A DNA stretch of 64,000 nt. Source: Apium graveolens (lineage: Eukaryota > Streptophyta > Magnoliopsida > Apiales > Apiaceae). This document shows, in pieces, positions 47,838 to 57,349 of this stretch (the stretch's first letter is position 1; every line of letters begins with the position of its first letter). The notes beneath the pieces are model-generated. The model saw only the letters and a program-made list of their open reading frames with translations, was not told the origin of the DNA and searched no databases. The stretch is from NCBI RefSeq assembly GCF_009905375.1, contig NC_133657.1, positions 43,016,192 to 43,080,191 on the forward strand. Reading direction: 5' to 3'. A program made the position numbers and the translations under genes.

Positions 47838-49850
47838 TTACTTGTTTGACCAAAGACACCTCAAATTGTCCTGGTGTAGATTCCTTTGCCCATGCCCATT
47901 CAGGAAACTTAAAGAAGAACTTGGGCCTTCAGCTCCCCCTAAGTTCATGCTTCCATCCAAAGAACCATAGTCATCATCATTAGAATTTACTCCAAATTCT
48001 TCAGATGGCTCTCCAGCTTGAGAAGGCATTCTGTTAACAGCAACTTTATCTCTTTGAAGAGATTCTGTGGTGTGCACTAAATTCAAAGTCTGCTCTGCCT
48101 CCACATTGCCCTGAGCAGCCAACAATTTATAAGCTGACACAGGATGAGTAAAAGTGTCAGCATCCAATGAAATGTTATCAATTTCAGCTTTGTAATGTTG
48201 CTGAAATTGTCTTTCCTTTTCAGCATCATCCACATTCATTAACTCATTAGCAATGGCTGGGTTCACCCTTATTTCTCCTGTACCTGCCTTTCTCTCATAT
48301 TCTCTCTTTTGTTGCATAAGGATCTCACCCTGGCTCCCCACCCTCACACCCTCACCTTCACCTACTAAGGTGGGACTCCTCTCACTCAGTTTTGCCAATC
48401 CTGAAGAAATGGATTGCTGAGATTCACTCTTTTCCTCTCCTTTTTCCTGGGAGCAACCCAGCCTCTCACTCAATGCACTCTCCTCTCTCAGTCCTAAGAG
48501 TGACTGTATTACCACTAAATCTTCTCCACTTGAAATAATTGAAGTTTGAAGTTGTGCAGAGACACTCGATGGATAAGTGATATCCGTCGGGTGAGTGGTA
48601 AAGCTATCCGACGGATAACTGCTGTTAAGCTTATCCGTCGGGATACAATCACTACTCGATGGATGAGCAATATCCATCGAGAGAGTAGAAATGAATGAGG
48701 TGGGAAGAGAAACTATTGTTGACTCTATGTTGATTGAAGTTATTTGAGGCACAGATGTCACAATAGTATTTGAAAGAATTGGCAAGTGAGCCAACAAATC
48801 ATCTAAAAGATGATGCTTACTTGCACTAGATTTTGGCTTCCCCAACAAAGTTAAAGAAGGGGAATCAAGAATTGAAGTGTTTATCATATCCACTTCCAGT
48901 GAGTTAGTTGGTGAGTATGGTGTTTCAGTGGCTTCTATTATAAGAGATTTTGGCTGTGACTCCACATTTATTGGAGCCACATCAATCTGAATTTGAGAAA
49001 GTACAGGGACTGTGTCTTCAGCACCAGTTTGCACTGTGTGTGTGCCCTGTGCATCCCCAGTTGTTTTGGCTTTCTTCTTTCTTGTGTAAGTTTGGGGTGA
49101 GCTTGTGTCCCTAACCCTTTTGGCCTGTTCTCTTGGCTGAGAACTTTGTTCAATAGCCACATCCTTTTGGGAGGATGCAGCTAGAAGTGAGCTTATGTCC
49201 TTTTTAAGCACTGCAGTTTGTTGGGAAACTGCAGTGTGGCTAGGCTGGGATTCACTCAACTCTCCAACCTTATCCTTGGGGTTTCTTTGATGTTCACCCC
49301 TTCCCTCACCTAATGGACCCTCCTTCACACTCCCCTCTTTGGCTTTGGTAGATTTTTCAACTGGTACCTTTTGAGAGATACCAGAGGGGGTTTTCTTTGA
49401 CTTGGATTTAGAAATTGTAGTTGATTTGGCAGCTTTGGTAGGCAACTGTTTGGTCATTGTCACAGTTGCCATAGCTACTCCTGAACTCAAAGAAATTGAG
49501 GAGATTGGAATAGTTAAGGGTATGAATGAACTTACCTCACTTACCTGAGGTGTCTGCATTACAGGAAAGTAGAACATTGGCACATCCCTATGATGGTTGG
49601 CTCTGTTCAAATCTGCAATGATTCTTCTCTCTTGAACCCAACAAGCTAATTTGTTGTTTGAGTTCTCAAGTACAATCTCTTGACAAAGATGGTTAGCCAA
49701 TATCATGAAAAATCTAGCATAATATACATTATTTCCCCTTTTGGCTAACTCACCTAGTTTAAAACCTAACTCATACAAGACAAGGTCACTGAAATTGTAA
49801 AATTTATCTGTAACTAGCATGTATAGCATGTTAAGCATGGAAATGTTCAC
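47838..49850 (-). CDS. Open block: middle of the Copia C accessory protein
   Basis: This 670-codon open stretch is in frame with the block upstream, separated by one stop at 49884. It starts in the N-terminal domain (ISMLNMLYMLVTDKFYNF; VYYARFFMILANHL), then runs through a disordered Lys/Ser/Pro region and CCGTCGA-coded Ser/Asp repeats (48565-48685), ending out of frame after a shift near 47930. The first codon given is not the gene start. Confidence 0.8.
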   Translation of the reverse strand: MNISMLNMLYMLVTDKFYNFSDLVLYELGFKLGELAKRGNNVYYARFFMILANHLCQEIVLENSNNKLACWVQERRIIADLNRANHHRDVPMFYFPVMQTPQVSEVSSFIPLTIPISSISLSSGVAMATVTMTKQLPTKAAKSTTISKSKSKKTPSGISQKVPVEKSTKAKEGSVKEGPLGEGRGEHQRNPKDKVGELSESQPSHTAVSQQTAVLKKDISSLLAASSQKDVAIEQSSQPREQAKRVRDTSSPQTYTRKKKAKTTGDAQGTHTVQTGAEDTVPVLSQIQIDVAPINVESQPKSLIIEATETPYSPTNSLEVDMINTSILDSPSLTLLGKPKSSASKHHLLDDLLAHLPILSNTIVTSVPQITSINIESTIVSLPTSFISTLSMDIAHPSSSDCIPTDKLNSSYPSDSFTTHPTDITYPSSVSAQLQTSIISSGEDLVVIQSLLGLREESALSERLGCSQEKGEEKSESQQSISSGLAKLSERSPTLVGEGEGVRVGSQGEILMQQKREYERKAGTGEIRVNPAIANELMNVDDAEKERQFQQHYKAEIDNISLDADTFTHPVSAYKLLAAQGNVEAEQTLNLVHTTESLQRDKVAVNRMPSQAGEPSEEFGVNSNDDDYGSLDGSMNLGGAEGPSSSLSFLNGHGQRNLHQDNLRCLWSNK
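48565..48685 (-). repeat. CCGTCGA motif cluster in Copia C accessory ORF
   Basis: ACTCGATGGATAAG, ATATCCGTCGGG, ATCCGACGGATAA, TTATCCGTCGGG, ACTCGATGGATGAG and ATATCCATCGAG. Alternating orientation; same place as 8545-8660 in Copia A. Confidence 0.87.
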
Positions 49851-50338
49851 AGAATCAAAATTACTGACTTTTCCAGAGAAAACTTAAGTCACAACATCAC
49901 ACATGAAACTCCATTCCTTCCTAAGACCTAATCTTCTAATCTCACTTAGGTTATTAGTAGGAAGTGCATAATGCATGGAATTAAGCATAATGATAATATC
50001 AGTGTTAGTGTGTGGTGAAGTTACATTATCATCAGGAATTTTGAAACATGCTTTTATCACATCATTATTGATACAGAACTCATTACCTTTGATAGTTAGA
50101 GTGATGGTTTTGTCAGTAAAGTTGTAGTTTGCAGTGGTCCACATCTCTTCAACAACTTCACAGTAAACTGTGGGTGATTCAAGCATGGCATAACTTAACT
50201 TGCAGTTCTTCACGAAGTCCATCATCTTGTGATAGTCTTCTGATTGCTGAATACCCTTATTGACCAAGGCAGTGAAGTTGTTCTTCTCATAAATGAACCC
50301 AGTCTGAGACATGATCTTTACTACAGGTGCCATTGTTA

Positions 50339-50857
50339 GAGAATGAAAGCTTGAAGAGAAAGAGGATATTTTCTTGAGAGAGAATAAAATAAAAGCAGTT
50401 GAATTTGAGAATGATAAAAAAAAAATAATTGGAATGAAATAAGCTTTTATACTCCCTCAAAAACAACGGATGAAAATAATAAAGAAAAGTAAATTACCCA
50501 ATAGAAATTGCCTAAAATAGCCTTTTTAAAAATAAACTATAAAAATTCCACCCATTATCCGTCGTGTAATACTTACAAATTGTAAGTATACTCGATGGAT
50601 AATGTTCAGGGAATTAACGGTTAAGATTTAGATAATTCGACGGATGAGGATAAACTGTTATCCGTCGAGTTTTAAAAGATTCCAGAAAAGTAATTGACTT
50701 TTATTTGCACATTGTATATCGACGGATGACTTAACTCGATGGATAATGGTCATCCGTCGAGATGCAAATTTTGACTTAGCCAAAATTTCATCCATGACTA
50801 AAAAAAATCAGTTAAATTTCTGGCTACATTTCAACTTGCAAAATAACTCAGATAGAT
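50339..50857 (-). other. Copia C spacer with CCGTCGA motifs
   Basis: No ORF. ATTATCCGTCGTG, TACTCGATGGATAA, TTCGACGGATGAG, TTATCCGTCGAG, ATCGACGGATGAC, ACTCGATGGATAA and TCATCCGTCGAG lie between 50565 and 50765. Counterpart of 6381-6895 in Copia A. Confidence 0.85.
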
Positions 50858-51721
50858 TCAAGAGTAATTAAGCATACCTAACTCACTTACCAACCTAGAA
50901 AAGGTGGATTCATCCAGTGGCTTGGTAAATATATCTGCAAGTTGCTTCTCACTTGGAACAAAATGTAACTCTACAGTACCATTCATTACATGTTCCCTTA
51001 TGAAATGGTACTTGATGTCTATGTGCTTTGTCCTTGAATGTTGCACTGGATTCTCAATAATGGCAATTGCACTTGTGTTATCACAGAAAATAGGAATCCT
51101 CTCAACTTGCAAACCATAGTCTAGCAATTGATTTTTCATCCATAAAATCTGTGCACAGCAACTGCCAGCAGCAATATATTCAGCTTCAGCTGTAGAGGTA
51201 GAAACTGAATTTTGCTTTTTACTGAACCAGGACAGAAGCTTGTTTCCTAGAAATTGACAAGTTCCCGTTGTGCTTTTTCTGTCAATTCTATAACCTGCAT
51301 AGTCTGCATCTGAATAACCAGTTAGATCAAAACCAGAATCTCTAGGATACCAAATGCCAAGTTTTGGTGTTCCCTTGAGATATCTGAAAATTCTCTTAAT
51401 AGCTATCAAGTGAGACTCTCTAGGATCAGCCTGAAATCTAGCACATAAACATGTAGCAAACATTATATCTGGCCTACTAGCTGTTAAGTACAGAAGTGAG
51501 CCAACCATGCCTCTATAGCTTGAAATATCCACAGACTTTTTAGTAGTGTTTAGTTCAAGCTTAGTTGCAGTGGCCATGGGAGTTTTTACAGATGTGCAAT
51601 CCATTAGATCAAACTTCTTTAAAAGATCAAAAATATATTTAGTTTGACTAATGAATATTCCATCACTAACTTGCTTAACTTGTAAACCAAGAAAGTAAGT
51701 TAGTTCTCCCATCATACTCAT
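50858..51721 (-). CDS. pol: Copia C pol: RT end and RNase H
   Basis: 287 open codons to the natural end LGMLNYS. RT connection (GELTYFLGLQVKQ), then RNase H with YSDADYAG, TAEAEYIAAGS, FCDNTSAI and the KHIDIKYHFIREHV and ADIFTKPLDE motifs. All catalytic acids are present. It is separated from the RT block by one stop two codons upstream. Confidence 0.92.
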   Translation of the reverse strand: MSMMGELTYFLGLQVKQVSDGIFISQTKYIFDLLKKFDLMDCTSVKTPMATATKLELNTTKKSVDISSYRGMVGSLLYLTASRPDIMFATCLCARFQADPRESHLIAIKRIFRYLKGTPKLGIWYPRDSGFDLTGYSDADYAGYRIDRKSTTGTCQFLGNKLLSWFSKKQNSVSTSTAEAEYIAAGSCCAQILWMKNQLLDYGLQVERIPIFCDNTSAIAIIENPVQHSRTKHIDIKYHFIREHVMNGTVELHFVPSEKQLADIFTKPLDESTFSRLVSELGMLNYS

Positions 51722-51727
51722 TTCATA

Positions 51728-52957
51728 CTAACTTTGCATCAGTTTGGCAAACTTTTTACAAAGTTTCTCATCTGTAGAGCCAAAAATAATATCATCTACA
51801 TAAATTTGAACAAGTATGCTAGAGCCATTAACATTTCTGAAAAATAAAGTTTTATCTACAGTACCTCTTGTGAAGTGATTTTCCAAAAGGAACTTTGATA
51901 AAGTGTCATACCAGGCTCTAGGTGCTTGCTTCAGTCCACAAAGTGCTTTCAGTAGATAATAGACATACTCTGCAAAATTTGGATCTTCAAAGCCAGGAGG
52001 TTGACTAACATACACTTCTTCCTCCAAATCTCCATTCAGAAAGGCACTTTTGACATCCATTTGATAGACCTTGAAATTGGCATGGGCTGCATAGGCTAAG
52101 AAGATTCTGATGGCTTCAAGTCTTGCAACAGGAGCAAATGTTTCATCAAAATCTATTCCTTCTTGTTGGCAATAGCCTTTAGCAACCAATCTGGCTTTGT
52201 TCCTTACTACTATGCCATTTTCATCCATCTTGTTTCTGAATACCCATTTGGTGTCTATTGGATTCTTTCCTTTAGGCTTGGGTACCAGCTTCCATACTTT
52301 ATTCCTATCAAATTGGTTTAGCTCCTCCTGCATAGCTAAAATCCAATCAGGATCTAACAGGGCTTCTTCTACCTTCTTTGGTTCTTCCTTTGATAGAAAG
52401 CTGCTGTATAGACATTCTTCTTGAGTTGCTCTTCTGGTTTGAACTCTAGAAGAAACATCACCAATAATCAGTTCAAAGGGGTGATCTTTTGTCCATTTCC
52501 TTGGTTGAGGTAGATTAGCTCTAGATGAAGAGACCTCAATGTTTTCTTGATGTGTGATTGAGTTATGATTGCTAGAAACTCCCCCTGAGTTTGTGGATCT
52601 TTGATTTGAGAAAAGGGTACTTTCTATGGGTGATCTGCCTTGACTTCCTGCTCCTTTTGATAACCCGACGGATGGTGAATTTTGAGTACCGACGGATGAG
52701 GCAGGTTGTCTACCGACGGATAACACAGATTGCCTTCCGTCGGATGAAGCATTTTGCAACTCGACGGATGTTGAGTTTTGTGCTTCATTGGTGGTAGATT
52801 TGTCTGCATTATCCTTAAACACTGTTTCTTGATCACTTTCATCATCACTTCCATCACTGACCATCTCAACATTGTCGAATTTGAGGCTCTCATGGTAATC
52901 TCCATCTCTCAGTCCTTCAATCTTTTTATCATCAAACACAACATGTATAGATTCCAC
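51728..52957 (-). CDS. pol: Copia C pol: integrase tail, linker and RT
   Basis: 409 open codons. Residues 1-45 are the integrase C-terminus ([11 protein letters not shown]). Residues 45-150 are a Ser-rich linker coded by CCGTCGG repeats (52660-52770). From about 185 the RT has [70 protein letters not shown] and the catalytic YVDDIIFG near residue 385. It ends at a TAG after LMQS. The frame joins the upstream integrase by a shift near 53020. Confidence 0.92.
   Translation of the reverse strand: MESIHVVFDDKKIEGLRDGDYHESLKFDNVEMVSDGSDDESDQETVFKDNADKSTTNEAQNSTSVELQNASSDGRQSVLSVGRQPASSVGTQNSPSVGLSKGAGSQGRSPIESTLFSNQRSTNSGGVSSNHNSITHQENIEVSSSRANLPQPRKWTKDHPFELIIGDVSSRVQTRRATQEECLYSSFLSKEEPKKVEEALLDPDWILAMQEELNQFDRNKVWKLVPKPKGKNPIDTKWVFRNKMDENGIVVRNKARLVAKGYCQQEGIDFDETFAPVARLEAIRIFLAYAAHANFKVYQMDVKSAFLNGDLEEEVYVSQPPGFEDPNFAEYVYYLLKALCGLKQAPRAWYDTLSKFLLENHFTRGTVDKTLFFRNVNGSSILVQIYVDDIIFGSTDEKLCKKFAKLMQS
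52660..52770 (-). repeat. CCGTCGG motif cluster between integrase and RT of Copia C
   Basis: CCCGACGGATGG, ACCGACGGATGAG, ACCGACGGATAAC, TTCCGTCGGATGA and CTCGACGGATGTT at 22-24 base steps; matches 4468-4575 of Copia A. Confidence 0.9.
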
Positions 52958-52971
52958 AACAATGTTGGTTC

Positions 52972-54204
52972 TTATATTGTAGACTCTATATGCTTTACCA
53001 ACATCATATCCAACAAAAATTCTTCATCTGCTTTAGCATCAAACTTCCCATTTTGATCAGTTTGATTTCTCAGAATATAGCATTTACAGCCAAAGACATG
53101 AAGAAAGTTTAGAGTTGGCTTCTTGTTCTTGAACAATTGATAAGGAGTCATGCATCTTGCTTGATTAATCAGAGAGATGTTCTGAGTGTAGCATGTAGTG
53201 TTTACAGCTTCAGCCCAGAAATATGTTTGTAATTTTGATTCTTCAAGCATTGTCCTTGCAGCTTCAATAAGAGATATGTTCTTTCTTTCCACCACTCCAT
53301 TCTGTTGTGGAGTCCTTGCTGCTGAAAACTCATGCAAGATCCCATTTTCCTTACAAAATGTTCTCATGACATAGTTCTTGAACTCAGTTCCATTATCACT
53401 CCTGATTCTTCTAACTTTGAAATCAGGATGATTGTTAACTTGCCTTATGTGATTGATGATGATTTCACTAGCCTCATCTTTAGATTTTAGGAAATATGTC
53501 CAAGAGAACTTTGAGAAATCATCCACAATTACTAGGAAAAATCTTTTCTTTGAGATTGACAATACATTGACTGGTCCAAACAGATCCATGTGAAGCAGTT
53601 GCAGAGGCTCTTCAATTGCTGAATCAAGTTTCTTCCTGAATGATGCTTTGAGCTGCTTCCCTTTTTGGCAGGCATCACACAGTCCATCCTTTGTAAACTC
53701 CACTAGAGGAATGCCTCTTACTAGTTCTTTCTTTACCAGCTCATTCATGGTCTTGAAGTTTAAATGGGATAGCTTCTTGTGCCATAGCCAACTTTTATCT
53801 TGACTTGCTTTAGTGAGAAGACAAGTTACAGATTCTGCTTTAGTTGAGTTGAAGTCAGCTAGGTACACATTTCCTCTTCTCACACCAGTGAGAACCACTT
53901 TGTTGTTTTGATTATTAGTCACAACACAGGCTTCTTTGTTGAAGGTTACTGAGTTGCCTTTGTCACAAAGCTGGCTAATACTCAACAGATTGTGTTCGAG
54001 ACCATCCACTAAGGCAACCTCTTCAATGATGACATTGTCCTTTGAAATCAAGCCATATCCCACAGTATAACCTTTGCTGTCATCTCCAAAATTAATACTT
54101 GGGCCAGCTCTCTCCTTAAACTCTGTGAGCAGGGTAGAATCACCAGTCATGTGTCTTGAACAGCCACTATCCAAGTACCAAAGATTCTTTCTGTTTCCCT
54201 GCAC
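52972..54204 (-). CDS. pol: Copia C pol: protease and integrase
   Basis: 410 open codons. The protease active site DSG is at residues 12-14 ([13 protein letters not shown]). The GAG-pre-integrase zinc region is about 135-190 ([17 protein letters not shown]). The integrase catalytic residues are Asp207 (HMDLFGP), Asp270 (RSDNGTEF) and Glu306 (GVVERKN), the standard D-35-E spacing. The frame is lost after DAKADEEF by a shift near 53020. The first residues follow a CAG|GG acceptor-like site also seen in A and B. Confidence 0.93.
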   Translation of the reverse strand: MQGNRKNLWYLDSGCSRHMTGDSTLLTEFKERAGPSINFGDDSKGYTVGYGLISKDNVIIEEVALVDGLEHNLLSISQLCDKGNSVTFNKEACVVTNNQNNKVVLTGVRRGNVYLADFNSTKAESVTCLLTKASQDKSWLWHKKLSHLNFKTMNELVKKELVRGIPLVEFTKDGLCDACQKGKQLKASFRKKLDSAIEEPLQLLHMDLFGPVNVLSISKKRFFLVIVDDFSKFSWTYFLKSKDEASEIIINHIRQVNNHPDFKVRRIRSDNGTEFKNYVMRTFCKENGILHEFSAARTPQQNGVVERKNISLIEAARTMLEESKLQTYFWAEAVNTTCYTQNISLINQARCMTPYQLFKNKKPTLNFLHVFGCKCYILRNQTDQNGKFDAKADEEFLLDMMLVKHIESTI

Positions 54205-54239
54205 ACATCAAAATCAAATCAAGTTCATTTTGGTACCCA

Positions 54240-56262
54240 GGTTTCCTTGGGTCCTGCCTTGTTAGCTTTCTTCTTCTATTTCTTAGGTCTTATCTCATTT
54301 GACTTAGGAATTTCAGATTCTTCCTTAGTTAATTGGGTTGTACATTTGAAACCACTAAATGCAACAAAATTATCATGCATGTTATGGCTTACAGGAAATG
54401 GCATGCTTGGTGTAAACATGGTATTCCAGTAAGGCATGCTAAATGGCATTTGAGGCATATTGTATGCAGCATAGTATGGATTAGGTGCAAATGGCATATT
54501 AGCAAACTGTGCATTCATATTCTGTGTAGGCATAGCATTAACAGGCATGGGAGGCATGGCATTTATGTTAGGAAATTGAGGGTGAATAGACATGGGAGTA
54601 GGCATGGCAGATTTGTAATTAACAGACAAATGATTTACACTACCACACTTGACACAAATTTTTCTGGGGGCATATTTATCAGGTGTGTAGTTATTGTGTT
54701 TGTTAATCCCTACTTTACCATTCCTATTGTTTTTCTTTTTAGTCTATGTTTTTACCTCTATCTTCTCAAGTCTGTCACTTAACTGTTTGACAGTCATGTG
54801 ACCAACATTAGCCTTTTTCCCTTTCTTAGCTTGACTTGACTCTCCTGAAACAAAGTTCTTGGAAACAGACCCATACTTTTCATTTAGCTTGATTAATTTG
54901 GCTTTGCTAATGGGTTTGCTTACAGCCGACGGATGAGGATTTTTATCATTCCATGGATAACATTTTTTGTTATCCGACGAATAGTCCTCATCATCCGTCG
55001 AGTCTACATCTGTCAGCAACCCATCTACCAAAATAGGTTCTAGTTTCTCCTTATTCTTTTTCCAGGCTTCATCACAAAAAGACTCAATTCCTTGAATCTT
55101 GGTGATTTGAGCATGAACATCTCTGGATGTTTTCCATGCTTTAATCACCTCTTGTTCACGATCGAGCTGCTTCTTCAAAATTTCTTCCTTTTTCAAGGAC
55201 TCAGTTAATTCCTCCTTGGCAATCTTACACTCAATTTTTAATTTCTCAAACTCAACATATTGAGACTCAAGCACATTATTCCTCTCATTTAAAAACAAGT
55301 TGTTTCTTTGATTTTAGCATTTTCTTTAGTGAGAGACTTAATTGTAACACACAAATGATACAATTCTGTAGACATGTCATTTAATGCATCATTACACTCA
55401 GCTTTAGATAAATGTGCAAGGTTTATAGTGATTACCTGATAGCTTGAGGAACTTGTCTCTGTTTCATCAGACTTGGCCATAAGGGCTAGATTGACATAGC
55501 TAACATCTTCATCTTCATCCAAACCATCAGCTGCCCAGTCATTCTCTTGTGTAATAAAAGCCCTTTCCTTTTGTTTGAGTAGATCAAAGTATTTTTGCTT
55601 GTAATCTACAGACTCAAACCTTTTCTTACTGGAATCTGACTTTCTACACTCATTTGCAAAATGCCCTGCCAAGCCACATTTGAAACATTTGAATTTTGAC
55701 TTATCCACCATGTTTCTATTTGGCTTGGCTGCTCCAAAGTTCTTTTTAAACTTGAGCTTGGCAAATCTCCTTGAAAGAAATGTTAGGTGCTCATCAATGT
55801 CCTCCATGTCATCTTGGCTCAATGATTCTTCACTTTCTACTGCAAGCCCCTTGCCCTTGTTCTCACAGACCTTAGAAGTTGAATCAAGAGCTGCATCTTA
55901 TTTTCTCTAACTTGCTCAGTGCCATCACAAATTATCTGTATAGTATCCCAGACTTCCTTAGCAGTATTGCAGTTGATAATGTTATCAAACATGTCCGCAT
56001 CAACTCCATTGAACAGAATGTTCATGACCTTTTTATCCTTCCTGACTTGTTCAATGTCAGGATCAGACCATTCATGCCTTGGTTTTGGAACAGATGGATC
56101 GTTTCCTGTAGCAGCTCTCATTGGAACATGAGGGCCTCTTTCTATGCAGTCCACGCAGGCCTCATCTTGAGAAAGCATATGAAGATGCATCTTTACCTTC
56201 CAATGATGGTAATTATCTTTATCAAGAAAAGGAATCTTGACTCCAACATCTTTCTGGTTCAT
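54240..56262 (-). pseudogene. gag: Copia C gag, deleted and frameshifted
   Basis: ATG 56262 starts MNQKDVGVKIPFLDKDN. Compared with Copia A, about 250 bases are missing after KMQLLIQ (near 55885), which shifts the frame. The rest reads at 55822-55289 with an intact knuckle CFKCGLAGHFANEC (residues 46-59 of that block). A coiled-coil block follows at 55298-54744 after a further shift, then a TAG at 54744 and a methionine-rich tail (54629-54276). The second knuckle reads CVKCGSVNHLSVNY, losing its last Cys. A CCGTCGA cluster lies at 54925-55010. The capsid middle is gone, so this Gag should not form particles. Confidence 0.88.
54925..55010 (-). repeat. CCGTCGA motif cluster in Copia C gag
   Basis: GCCGACGGATGAG, TTCCATGGATAAC, TTATCCGACGAATAG and ATCATCCGTCGAG; same place as 2238-2305 in Copia A. 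Confidence 0.85.
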
Positions 56263-56309
56263 CTTGCTGAATTGTTTTGATCTTTAAACTCTTTGTAGAT
56301 TAAGAGCTT

Positions 56310-56321
56310 GCTCTGATACCA
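56310..56321 (-). other. Copia C primer binding site
   Basis: TGGTATCAGAGC on the minus strand, two bases from the LTR end. Confidence 0.93.
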
Positions 56322-56323
56322 AT

Positions 56324-57344
56324 TGTTAGTCCCTTAACAATATAGCAAGAATTACATAAGGGGGGTTGAATGGAATTCTTGAACCTTTTTCTTGAAATAA
56401 AAATGTTCAACTCGAATATAGATATAATGTTTTGATTGGCACAATGCGGAATAGAAATATAATGAATCAAAACATAAGTAATTAAAAACAAGAGTCTTTA
56501 AAAACTTTCTGGTGGATTTAAACAATTCCACCAGAGATATATATAATATATCGAGAGGACTCTGTGTGCAAGAATACTCACAGCTGCTTACAAATGAACT
56601 ACTGAGTTTACAGGAAATGCTAAAGATTCTGCTTACAAAGATTTCTCTGTTTTTGTGTTTCTTAGCTATCTCAGTTATTTTTCTATTTGCTACTCTCTTG
56701 GTTTATATAATACCAAGATTACAAAGTCAAAAAGACTGAACAAATATAAAATCTAACAGTCTTAATCTTTGCTACTTTTCGTCCTCTATTACCCAGTTAA
56801 TGGGCTTCCACAATGTGTTTGTATACAACTCGACGGCTGTGTGTCAGCTTTCACTGTTCAACTGATGTTTGAATTCTTGATATGATCATCCGTCGACTTT
56901 CAGATCATCCGTCGATGACTTAATTGATCATCCGTCGACTGCTATGTTAAACATCCGTTGATAGTCATTTGATCATCCGTCGAAGGCTTTGTTAATCATC
57001 CGTCGGTAGCTATTTTGGCACTTGAATTCATTTCACTTATACAGAATTACAAGACATTACTTATGTACAATTAATCAACCTATTTTGCATATCTAGTTAA
57101 AGGTAACATGACTTATATGCTACTACAGATTCTATACAAAGGTACATACATCACTGTGCTATAAACTTATTGTTACATAAGCTACTCACTCGATGGATAA
57201 TAAGTTAATCATCCGTCGGGACTATAATGAGTTATCCGTCGGGACTATAATTCTTATCCGTCGAGTGCTACATTATTTCACTAAGTAAAATCTACTTAGA
57301 TGTTTTGTTTAAGTGATCATCAAGTACACAACATATTCACAACA
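56324..57344 (-). repeat. Copia C 5' LTR (1,021 bp)
   Basis: Partner of 44562-45582. It holds CCGTCGA arrays at 56885-57005 and 57185-57265 and a TATA box at 56703-56710. Confidence 0.95.
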
Positions 57345-57349
57345 GTTTA
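57345..57349. repeat. TSD of Copia C, right copy (GTTTA)
   Basis: Matches 44557-44561. Confidence 0.93.

Larger units (their letters stand above)
45824..50333 (-). pseudogene. Copia C 3' accessory ORF (env-like position), lightly broken
   Basis: ATG at 50333 starts MAPVVKIMSQTGF. Open blocks: 50333-49884 (N-terminal domain), 49850-47838 (670 residues), 47547-47218 and 47164-45824 (446 residues). A single TAA at 49884 replaces a Lys codon. A frameshift near 47930 and stops near 47740 and 47610 lie in a coiled-coil region. The middle (48300-49400) is Ser/Thr/Pro/Lys-rich. The last block is basic then globular, with GDYLYLCDIKEF and NVTARRLVLKRIEELR, well conserved with Copia A. No membrane segment or signal peptide is visible. 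Function unknown; the N-terminal domain may be the plant transposon protein family. Confidence 0.82.
44562..57344 (-). mobile_element. Copia C: Sirevirus-like element, same family as A, least decayed
   Basis: 12,783 bases, two LTRs of exactly 1,021 bases, GTTTA duplication, primer site and polypurine tract. All genes match Copia A along their length. It sits within the LTR of Copia D and is therefore the youngest layer of that branch. Breaks are a 250-base gag deletion, two or three frameshifts and a handful of stops. Protease, integrase, RT and RNase H catalytic residues are all present. Confidence 0.95.
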
